Below, in pieces: positions 57,255-64,000 of a stretch of DNA of 64,000 nucleotides. The translations under genes were made by a program, and so were the position numbers. The number at the start of each line of letters is the position of its first letter. Position 1 is the stretch's first letter. Origin of the DNA: an uncultured Paracoccaceae bacterium (lineage in GTDB: Bacteria > Pseudomonadota > Alphaproteobacteria > Rhodobacterales > Rhodobacteraceae). The DNA lies in the NCBI GenBank assembly GCA_905182105.1, contig CAJJAR010000001.1, forward strand, positions 186,001 through 250,000, written 5' to 3'. The notes below the pieces were generated by a model that had not been told where the DNA came from, did no database searches, and saw only the letters and a list, made by a program, of their open reading frames with translations.

Positions 57255-58577
57255 TCAACGTAAGATTGGAACCTGCGGCTCAGCGGCTTCAGAACGATCC
57301 AGCGCTGGCGGACGTGGTCCACCAGTCGCCCAATCCAACAGCTCGACTGTGTGCACAATCGGAATGTCACTGGCGGACCCAATTTGCATCATGCAACCGA
57401 TGTTGCCTGCGGCGATAATATCAGGTTTTTTCGCCTCGATACTGCGTACTTTTCGATCTCTCAATTGCTTCGAAATCTCAGGTTGCATCAAATTGTAGGT
57501 CCCTGCAGAGCCACAACACAGGTGTGGGTCGCTTGGTTCAACAACTTTGAACCCTGCTTTCTTCAGCAGATCCTTGGGAAAGGTTTTGATCTGTTGACCA
57601 TGCTGCAACGAACAGGCTGCGTGATAGGCGATTGTCAGCTCTTGGTCTGCACCAGCTGGCAAATCTAGGTCCATTAGAACTTCGCTCACATCCTTAGCAA
57701 TTCCTGCCACGCGCGCGGCGTCTGCCGCTAATGGATCATTGCGGAACATGTGACCGTAATCTTTGACCGTAGTGCCACAACCTGATGTGTTGATCACAAT
57801 CGCGTCCAATCCGTCACCATCCATTTCGGAGGCCCAAGCGCGAATATTCTTGCCCGCAGCCCCATGGCTTTCCGCCGTCTTACCCATGTGGTGGGTTAAG
57901 GCCCCACAGCACCCTGCACCCTCAGCCACAACAACTTCACAGCCCAGACGTGTCAGCAACCGTATGGTCGCATCATTGATATCTGTGTTCAGCGCTTTTT
58001 GCGCGCAGCCCGTCATCAAAGCGACCCGTTTCTTGCGTGCCACTTTGGGCGCAAAGGTTTGCGGATCGTCATTGCGGCTGACAGGTGGGATAATTTGGGG
58101 GGTCATTTCCAGCATCGCACGCAACCGCGCATCTGGCATCAACCGTGCGAAAGGGCGCCCAATTTTCGCACCAAGAAGCGCAATCCGGAACCGCATTGGA
58201 TAGGGCAAAATACGTGACAGAACCCAACGCAAAAGGCGATCAGACATGGGCCGTTTATATTTTTGTTCGATATAGCCACGCGCATGATCGACAAGGTGCA
58301 TGTAGTGCACGCCAGACGGACAGGTGGACATACAGGCCAAGCAACTTAGGCAACGATCAATGTGCTTTACTGTCTTTTCGTCAGGCACGCGCTCGTTCTC
58401 AAGCATGTCCTTGATCAGGTAAATGCGGCCACGCGGGCTGTCTAATTCATCACCCAATATTTGATAGGTTGGACAAGTAGCGGTACAAAATCCGCAGTGG
58501 ACGCAATTGCGCAAAATCTGGTTGGACCGCTCAATCGCAGGATCCTTAAGTTGCTCTGGTGTAAACATCGTTTGCAT
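57255..58577 (-). CDS. glcF: Glycolate oxidase iron-sulfur subunit
   Basis: A 440-residue protein with two 4Fe-4S ferredoxin motifs (CVHCGFCTATCPTYQ, CLSCLACMSTCPSG) and two CCG-type domains (GAGCCGALTHHMGK, HLCCGSAGTYNL). With GlcD and GlcE it oxidises glycolate to glyoxylate at the membrane. The start MQTMFTP or the inner MFTPEQ are both possible. It ends about 70 bases upstream of the protease gene. Confidence 0.93.
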   Translation of the reverse strand: MQTMFTPEQLKDPAIERSNQILRNCVHCGFCTATCPTYQILGDELDSPRGRIYLIKDMLENERVPDEKTVKHIDRCLSCLACMSTCPSGVHYMHLVDHARGYIEQKYKRPMSDRLLRWVLSRILPYPMRFRIALLGAKIGRPFARLMPDARLRAMLEMTPQIIPPVSRNDDPQTFAPKVARKKRVALMTGCAQKALNTDINDATIRLLTRLGCEVVVAEGAGCCGALTHHMGKTAESHGAAGKNIRAWASEMDGDGLDAIVINTSGCGTTVKDYGHMFRNDPLAADAARVAGIAKDVSEVLMDLDLPAGADQELTIAYHAACSLQHGQQIKTFPKDLLKKAGFKVVEPSDPHLCCGSAGTYNLMQPEISKQLRDRKVRSIEAKKPDIIAAGNIGCMMQIGSASDIPIVHTVELLDWATGGPRPPALDRSEAAEPQVPILR

Positions 58578-58589
58578 CTGTCGAAATCC

Positions 58590-58977
58590 TTAAAAAATCA
58601 TCATCCGGGCTGAAACCAGCCCGAACCACGGAACCGTTGTTGCCAACGCTCCAATTATTGCCGTCCAGCGGCGCATTAGGGGGCGGTTATCAAGTTGGCA
58701 AAATCGTTGCACCAAGAAAACAATCACCGCGATCCACGCCACCCAAATGCATCCACTCCCTGCCAAGGTGTAAAAGGCGTTCTGCCAAGGTGCAAAAGGC
58801 GTCCTGCCCCCACCCACCTGACAGGTAACGCAAAGAGGCGCTCATTCCTGTCGAGCCAACGACCAAACAAACCAATCCAATGGACCGACGTTTTGATGGA
58901 GCCAGCCGCAAAAACAGCAGAAAGGCCAATGGCCCCACGACGAACACCGCCACGAATATGATCACCAAAGGTGTCAT
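58590..58977 (-). pseudogene. Small membrane protein gene broken by a 22-bp duplication
   Basis: Begins on the last base of the glcE stop (TAATG) with MTPLVIIFVAVFVVGPLAFL. It shifts frame at a tandem duplication and ends early. With one 22-bp copy removed, the frame reads GGWGQDAFYTLAGSGCIWVA and on through WIAVIVFLVQRFCQLDNRPL to a natural stop at 58590, giving about 121 residues with about four helices. Unknown function, placed between glcE and glcF. Confidence 0.8.
58761..58804. repeat. Two tandem copies of a 22-bp unit
   Basis: Copies at 58761-58782 and 58783-58804 both begin TGCCAAGGTG and differ at two positions (unit positions 11 and 21, T versus C). Because 22 is not a multiple of three, the extra copy causes the frameshift in the membrane-protein gene. 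Confidence 0.9.
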
Positions 58978-60077
58978 TACGCGGTCATCAATCCTGCGTT
59001 CAAAATGCCCCGCGGATCAAACTGCTGACGCATTCCTGCGGACAATGCAGCAACGCCTGCAGTTTCCGGTTGAAAACGTGGTTGCCCTGTCCCACGCACC
59101 AAGGTGGCATGGCCCGAGATGCCTGACAATTTGGCACGCACATCAGTTCCTTGTTCAGTACGCACCCAGACCAATCCACCTGCCCAATCAAATTGGACCT
59201 CCAGCGGATCAATTGCTGCTAAAACGGCTGGACCATCTGAGGGTTTTACCGAAATGCGCCAAACATCCCCGTCTTTGCCATGGAAATTTTTAACATCGCG
59301 CACAGTAGCCCATGCAGCATCGACATTTTCTATAACCGTGATCTCGCCGCCAAACTTTGCCAGTGTTTCACGCAATTGCGCAGTGCGATAGCTGACAGAG
59401 TCTGTGAACCCCTCAACGCGGATCATCGTCACGCCTGTGTCGTCATTGGGCAAATGCGCAGCTCCGCTGACATCGTACGGAGACCCAAGCGCTGCAGCCA
59501 TCGCGCCAACCGCATCAATCACGCCCAATCCGTGCACGCATAATGTCGCTTCGGCTTCGGGCATCGGCAGCACCTTTAGGGACACTTCACTTAGAACGCC
59601 CAGTGTTCCCCAACTGCCCGACAACAGTTTGACCAAATCATAACCGGTCACGTTCTTCATCACGCGCCCACCATTTTTCACGATGGTACCCTGCCCGTCT
59701 ACAAACCGAACACCCAAGGTGAAATCACGCGCGGCACCCACTTGGATACGACGAGGGCCGCTGATGTTACCCGCAACAATACCACCGATTGTCGGTTCGC
59801 CCTTTAGACCCAGCAGACCGCGGTAATCCATCGGCTCAAACGCCAAACGCTGACGTTCACCTGCCAATGTGGTTTTGATTGCAGACAGCGCCGTTCCCGC
59901 CTTAGCCACAACCGTCAATGCGCCCGGTTCATACAGATCAATCCCAGTCAGACCGCCTGTATTCAGCACATCACCATCAACGCCAACACCGCGTGTTCCG
60001 CCACCTTTGATCACTAAGGGGCCTTTGGCTTGGGACACGTATTCGGACAGTTCTTGTTCACTTGTCGGGGTCATCAT
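58977..60077 (-). CDS. glcE: Glycolate oxidase FAD-binding subunit GlcE
   Basis: About 366 residues, a short FAD-binding type 4 oxidoreductase: GPLVIKGGGTRGVGVDG, LLGLKGEPTIGGIVAGNISG, and VVKNGGRVMKNVTGYDLVKL. Partner of GlcD. MMTPTSEQ is preferred; longer codons would overlap glcD spacing. Stop overlaps the next ATG (TAATG). Confidence 0.92.
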   Translation of the reverse strand: MMTPTSEQELSEYVSQAKGPLVIKGGGTRGVGVDGDVLNTGGLTGIDLYEPGALTVVAKAGTALSAIKTTLAGERQRLAFEPMDYRGLLGLKGEPTIGGIVAGNISGPRRIQVGAARDFTLGVRFVDGQGTIVKNGGRVMKNVTGYDLVKLLSGSWGTLGVLSEVSLKVLPMPEAEATLCVHGLGVIDAVGAMAAALGSPYDVSGAAHLPNDDTGVTMIRVEGFTDSVSYRTAQLRETLAKFGGEITVIENVDAAWATVRDVKNFHGKDGDVWRISVKPSDGPAVLAAIDPLEVQFDWAGGLVWVRTEQGTDVRAKLSGISGHATLVRGTGQPRFQPETAGVAALSAGMRQQFDPRGILNAGLMTA

Positions 60078-60126
60078 CAATCTTCCATCGATTGTATTGC
60101 GAGGGGCGTTTTTATTCAGCAGCAAA

Positions 60127-61560
60127 TTATTCGGCCCGGCGATCGTGTGAGACCGCCAGCGGAAACACCTTGGCCGCGTTCAACAACCAATGCGGATCAA
60201 ACACGTCTTTGACCGCCAACTGCGCTTCAAGATCGGCAGGAGCATATTGATAAGTCATCAAATCCCGTTTCTCAATTCCAACGCCATGTTCGCCCGTCAA
60301 ACACCCACCTGCATCTACGCAAAGTTTGAGGATTTCCGCACCCATCTCTTCACACAGTTCCAGATCACCAGGCTTGTTTGCATCGAACAAAATCAATGGG
60401 TGCATGTTGCCATCCCCAGCGTGAAAAACATTCCCTACCGGCAGACCAAACTGGTCGGACAATTCACCGATACGGCGCAACACCATTGGCAATTCAGAAA
60501 CGGGGATCGTCCCGTCCAGACACATATAATCGCTGATCTGACCCATCGCGCCAAAGGCGCTTTTGCGACCCAACCAAATTGCAGCACTTTCTTCGGCTGA
60601 TTTGCTTTCGCGCACTTCAACTGGATTATGCTGGTTCGCAATTTTTACAATGCGCGCCAACTGGTCGTCGATTTCGGCCTCTGATCCCTCAACCTCAATG
60701 ATCAACAAAGCCTGACAATCTGGGTATCCCGCTTGGGCAAATTCTTCACAGGTTTTGATGCACAGCGCGTCCATGAATTCGATCGCAACAGGCAGAACGC
60801 CTGCCTTAATAATATCTGACACACATGCGCCTGCGACCTCATTGTCGTCGAACCCCACCAATACAGGGCGTGCGCCCTCTGGCTTGTGCAAGATCCGCAA
60901 TGTCGCTTCAGTCACGACACCAAGCTGTCCTTCAGACCCACAAATCAGGCCAAGCAGATCCAGATTGCCAGCATCCAGATGGGCACCGCCAATTTCGACG
61001 ATTTCACCCGTCATCAACACCATCGTGACGCCCATCAGATTGTTCGTCGTCACACCGTACTTAAGACAGTGCGCCCCACCTGAGTTCATCGCGATATTGC
61101 CCGCAATCGCACAGGCCAATTGGCTGCTGGGATCGGGCGCGTAGAAGAACCCATCTTCTTCAACCGCGCCTGTGACGCTTAGATTGGTACGCCCAGTTTG
61201 GACCCGAATATAGCGATCTGGATAATTTGTTTCGATCACGTCATTCATACGCGCCACGCCCAAGATTACGCAATCCGCAGTCGGCAACGCGCCACCAGCG
61301 AGCGATGTACCAGAGCCGCGTGGCACAACAGGCACGCCTTCTTCATGGCAAATACGCAAGACGCCAGAGACCTCTTTGGTTGTGGTGGGCAACACTGCCG
61401 CCATGGGCGGACAACGATAGGCCGTCAGCGCGTCACATTCATACGCACGCGTTTCCATTTCATCGTGGATCACAGCGTCCATAGGCAAAACACCTTGCAG
61501 CCGTTCGACCACACGGGATTTGCGCGCTAGAACCGATTGTGAAGGGACAGGCATTTCCAT
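60127..61560 (-). CDS. glcD: Glycolate oxidase catalytic subunit GlcD
   Basis: About 477 residues of the FAD-linked oxidase family: VVPRGSGTSLAGGALPTADC, NIAMNSGGAHCLKYGVTTNN, and the C-terminal VGNVFHAGDGNMHPLILFD and CLTGEHGVGIEKRD. Oxidises glycolate (a phytoplankton exudate) or D-lactate. Start MEMPVPSQ has AAGGA upstream. First gene of the glcDE-[membrane protein]-glcF operon; a palindromic operator lies 25 bases upstream. Confidence 0.93.
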   Translation of the reverse strand: MEMPVPSQSVLARKSRVVERLQGVLPMDAVIHDEMETRAYECDALTAYRCPPMAAVLPTTTKEVSGVLRICHEEGVPVVPRGSGTSLAGGALPTADCVILGVARMNDVIETNYPDRYIRVQTGRTNLSVTGAVEEDGFFYAPDPSSQLACAIAGNIAMNSGGAHCLKYGVTTNNLMGVTMVLMTGEIVEIGGAHLDAGNLDLLGLICGSEGQLGVVTEATLRILHKPEGARPVLVGFDDNEVAGACVSDIIKAGVLPVAIEFMDALCIKTCEEFAQAGYPDCQALLIIEVEGSEAEIDDQLARIVKIANQHNPVEVRESKSAEESAAIWLGRKSAFGAMGQISDYMCLDGTIPVSELPMVLRRIGELSDQFGLPVGNVFHAGDGNMHPLILFDANKPGDLELCEEMGAEILKLCVDAGGCLTGEHGVGIEKRDLMTYQYAPADLEAQLAVKDVFDPHWLLNAAKVFPLAVSHDRRAE

Positions 61561-61584
61561 AGCAGAATCCTTAGCGTGACTAAT

Positions 61585-61605
61585 TTGGTAAAATAATATT
61601 ACCAA
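61585..61605. promoter_or_regulatory. Palindromic operator upstream of glcD
   Basis: TTGGTAA-AATAATA-TTACCAA is a perfect 7-7-7 inverted repeat, 24 bases from the glcD start. TTGGT...ACCAA half sites are typical of FadR/PdhR/GlcC-type GntR regulators, although their usual spacer is shorter. A glycolate-responsive GntR regulator is inferred; no such gene is in the window. Confidence 0.55.
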
Positions 61606-61650
61606 TTTATCAGTATGGCAAGTTTCTTCGGCAACAGCTAACGTTAAAAC

Positions 61651-62349
61651 ATGACATGGACAGATCGTTTTACACTTTTTTCATCACTTGATTTTGCCGC
61701 TCTCGCTTTTGTTATCATCAGCTGGGCCATCGTTGGTTGGGTCATTGAAAACCCACCCACGCACCGACCCTCCGTGTCGATGTTGATGGGGCAGTACCGC
61801 CGTGAATGGATGGTCCAGATGACCACCCGGCAGCCGCGTATTTTTGATGCACAGATCATCGGCAGCTTGCGCCAAGGCACCGCGTTCTTTGCCTCCACTT
61901 CGATGTTGGCAATTGGGGGCACGCTGGCGATGGTTGGTAATGGGGAGGAGTTGAGCGGCTTTGCCAATGACCTAACCCTTGGCACTGACCCCGCATTTGT
62001 TTGGGAAGTAAAGCTGATGACGGTCGCGCTGTTCTTGACCAACGCATTCCTAAAGTTCGTTTGGTCCAACCGCCTGTTCGGCTACACAGCCGTTTTGGTG
62101 GCCGCTACCCCAAACGACATCACCGACCCACGCTGTTTACCGCGCTCACGCCAAGCCGCAGAGATCGGGATAACTGCGGCACGAGGTTTTAACCGTGGTT
62201 TGCGCAGCTTGTATTTTGCTTTGGCCGCCGCCGCATGGATAATTGGCGCGATCCCACTAATTGCCGCGACCTTTTTCACAATTGGTGTCCTTTATCGCCG
62301 CGAATTTGCTTCCGCATCCCGCAAGATATTGATGGACCCACCATCGTAA
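61651..62349 (+). CDS. DUF599 family membrane protein
   Basis: A 232-residue protein with about four helices and the DUF599 pattern (SVSMLMGQYRREWMVQM, DAQIIGSLRQGTAFFASTS, EVKLMTVALFLTNAFLKFVW). Function unknown. Divergent from glcD. Confidence 0.85.
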   Translation: MTWTDRFTLFSSLDFAALAFVIISWAIVGWVIENPPTHRPSVSMLMGQYRREWMVQMTTRQPRIFDAQIIGSLRQGTAFFASTSMLAIGGTLAMVGNGEELSGFANDLTLGTDPAFVWEVKLMTVALFLTNAFLKFVWSNRLFGYTAVLVAATPNDITDPRCLPRSRQAAEIGITAARGFNRGLRSLYFALAAAAWIIGAIPLIAATFFTIGVLYRREFASASRKILMDPPS

Positions 62350-62382
62350 TTAAAAAATTTTAAGGCCTATTTAAGCATCGAT

Positions 62383-62810
62383 ATGGTCTCACTTCCAATT
62401 ACATCATTACTTTCCAGCGCACTTGCCATTTGGCTTTTGTTGCTCAGCTGGGCAGTGATCAAAGGACGCCGTCCCCTTAATCTCTCGTTAGGGGATGGGG
62501 TGATGACATGATGCAAAGACGTGTGCGCGCCCAAGGGAACCTTGTGGAATATGCGCCCATTTTTGTGATCATGATCGCATTGGCAAAACTGCAAGGCGGC
62601 AACACAATCATCGTTTCAATCTTGGCTGCCGCGTTCTTGGCAGGGCGACTGGCACACGGATATGCTTTTGCCTTTACCAAAAAGAATATGAAATTGCGCA
62701 AACTTGGCATGATCGCAACACTGTGCGGGATTGCCGCAACACAGTTTTCAACTTGGTCTTGCTGGCCACCTGAAGACAGCACGACCTGCTCAAACCCTGT
62801 GGTAGGGTGA
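62383..62810 (+). pseudogene. MAPEG-family membrane protein with a one-base frameshift
   Basis: The first frame reads LPITSLLSSALAIWLLLLSW ... LNLSLGDG, then VMT and stop. The rest, MMQRRVRAQGNLVEYAPIFV to ATQFSTWSCWPPE, is one frame over, ending at 62810. Adding one G to the G4 run at 62497-62500 gives the usual LGDGGDDMMQRR of YecN-like MAPEG proteins and a product of about 140 residues. An internal ATG at 62508 could yield only the C-terminal part. Confidence 0.82.
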
Positions 62811-63260
62811 GCCTGCAAGAATAGATGCTGCGCGATACAATTGTTCGCTCAGCATCACACGCACCATCATGTGCGGCCACACCATTGCACCAAATGACAA
62901 CAAGTGATCGGCATCTGCGCGCAGGGATGGATCAATGCCATCCGCGCCACCAATAACAAACGCAACATCACCGCGCCCTGCATCACGCCAATTGCCCAAA
63001 CGTTTGGCAAAAGCAGGAGAGGTTTCGACTTTGCCCCGTTCATCAAGACAGCAAATCACACAGCCCTTGGGTAAAGCACGGCGCAGCAATTCAGCTTCTG
63101 CGCCCATTCCTGCATTTTTGCGATCTTCAACCTCAACGACTTTAACTGGGCCAAGGCCCAGTGCCCGCCCAGTGCGGTCAAATCGTGTGGTGTAATCTGA
63201 AATAAGATCGGCTTCAGGGCCAGCCCGCAGCCGGCCCACAGCGCAAATATGTACACGCAT
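62790..63260 (-). CDS. rlmH: 23S rRNA (pseudouridine1915-N3)-methyltransferase
   Basis: A 156-residue SPOUT methyltransferase: [51 protein letters not shown] and the C-terminal [16 protein letters not shown]. Methylates helix 69 of 23S rRNA in assembled ribosomes. Follows rsfS by 12 bases and overlaps the convergent MAPEG remnant end by 21 bases. Confidence 0.95.
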   Translation of the reverse strand: MRVHICAVGRLRAGPEADLISDYTTRFDRTGRALGLGPVKVVEVEDRKNAGMGAEAELLRRALPKGCVICCLDERGKVETSPAFAKRLGNWRDAGRGDVAFVIGGADGIDPSLRADADHLLSFGAMVWPHMMVRVMLSEQLYRAASILAGSPYHRV

Positions 63261-63272
63261 CTAAATGCGCAA

Positions 63273-63647
63273 TCAGATGGACTGTTCTGACTCGATGTCA
63301 GCAGGTGACAACTGCCACATTTTTTCCAACTGATAGAACTCACGCACTTCAGGACGGAAAACATGAACGATGATATCGCCCGTATCAACCAAAACCCAGT
63401 CGCCTGTGTTCTTGCCTTCGATACGTGAGAAGTGACCGAATTCAGTCTTCAAACGCTCAACCAACTTTTCAGAGATTGCAGAAACTTGACGCGAGGAACG
63501 ACCCGAGCAAACCACCATGTGGTCGCCAATAGCCGTTTTGCCACGCAGATCGATCTGCACAACTTCTTCAGCTTTGTCATCATCAAGGGATGAAAGGACG
63601 GCGGCCAACAGCGTGTCGCTTGTCGCTTTAGAGTAAGCAGATGCCAT
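63273..63647 (-). CDS. rsfS: Ribosomal silencing factor RsfS
   Basis: A 124-residue protein of the RsfS/YbeB family: VVQIDLRGKTAIGDHMVVCS, GRSSRQVSAISEKLVERLK, GDWVLVDTGDIIVHVF and REFYQLEKMW. Binds L14 on the 50S subunit and blocks subunit joining in starvation. Start MASAYSKA preferred. Operon with rlmH. Confidence 0.94.
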   Translation of the reverse strand: MASAYSKATSDTLLAAVLSSLDDDKAEEVVQIDLRGKTAIGDHMVVCSGRSSRQVSAISEKLVERLKTEFGHFSRIEGKNTGDWVLVDTGDIIVHVFRPEVREFYQLEKMWQLSPADIESEQSI

Positions 63648-63831
63648 TAGCGGTGCTCCGTCTTGCGTGGCGCCGGCCACGTCTGGTTGGATTGACAGGA
63701 CATTGTCCTCCTAGAATCGCGCCATAGACCTACGGCGCTGGGAAATCGTCTCTTACCGACACTTACCCGACAATTCAACAACAGTTCAAGCTTTTGGAAA
63801 TCATGCCGCAGTGCAACGTTGCGATTAAGGC

Positions 63832-64000
63832 TCAATCGCCGCCTTCCTCAAGTATCCGCACTTCGCGCTGGGGGAAGGGAATTGAGATATTATTAGCTTT
63901 GAACGCATCCCGAAGCGCTAGATAAACCCCACCACGAATGTTTGTGAGGCCACCTGTGGGGTCTTTGATCCAGAACCGCAGGATATAATCCACCGAACTG
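63832..64000 (-). CDS. MscS-family mechanosensitive channel, C-terminal part
   Basis: The window ends inside this gene; 56 codons plus stop are seen (VDYILRFWIKDPTGGLTNIR, VYLALRDAFKANNISIPFPQ, REVRILEEGGD). FWIKDP and IPFPQREV are typical of the cytoplasmic end of MscS-type channels. N-terminal helices lie beyond the window, so this is a family-level call. Confidence 0.8.
   Translation of the reverse strand, partial: SSVDYILRFWIKDPTGGLTNIRGGVYLALRDAFKANNISIPFPQREVRILEEGGD

Overview
The window reads as chromosome of a marine alphaproteobacterium of the Roseobacter group (Rhodobacteraceae). The reasons are the xsc-pta-tauE-soeABC sulfonate block, the GlcDEF cluster, a P-II/Amt pair, an MlaA-MlaC pair, split MnmC, DUF1523 and DUF599 proteins, and a decayed Roseobacter-type core-2/I-branching glycosyltransferase. 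No rRNA, intact tRNA, CRISPR array, integrase or IS element was found. Species was not determined.

Layout. 1-6.6 kb: sulfoacetaldehyde acetyltransferase (3' end), phosphotransacetylase, a TauE/SafE exporter and sulfite dehydrogenase SoeABC; together they turn sulfoacetaldehyde (from taurine and related sulfonates) into acetyl-CoA while exporting or oxidising the released sulfite. 6.6-29.6 kb: mostly housekeeping genes (dapA, lytic transglycosylase, mnmD and the MnmC oxidase half, nth, rppH, fadH-like reductase, sfsA, map, rsmD, ferredoxin reductase, peroxiredoxin), with two damaged LysR regulators. 29.6-36.6 kb: a visibly AT-rich block holding a proteorhodopsin and a complete retinal pathway (crtE, crtI, crtB, crtY, blh) in one direction; it looks like an acquired light-driven proton-pump cassette. 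36.6-45.3 kb: a tightly overlapping minus-strand operon (RidA, GDPD, FemAB-like, PhhB), mlaA-mlaC, a class A penicillin-binding protein, and P-II with its ammonium transporter.

45-63 kb is unusually rich in broken genes: a flavin oxidoreductase stub, an SGNH hydrolase/glycosyltransferase remnant with several lesions, a coiled-coil gene with two in-frame ochre codons, an Hsp20 joined to a protease stub by a deletion, a membrane protein shifted by a 22-bp tandem duplication inside the glycolate oxidase operon, and a MAPEG protein missing one G. Intact genes here include an aromatic/aspartate aminotransferase, a sulfurtransferase, smpB, a succinate-semialdehyde dehydrogenase, a trypsin-like protease and glcDEF. 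The right end carries rlmH, rsfS and the C-terminus of an MscS-type channel.

The most notable system is the proteorhodopsin/retinal cassette. It has a long AT-rich leader, a tRNA D-arm-like element just before the gene and a perfect 13-bp hairpin between the pump and its pigment genes. The second theme is gene decay, much of it by single-base losses in short homopolymers; this is either real genome erosion or an indel-prone assembly, and reads would decide.
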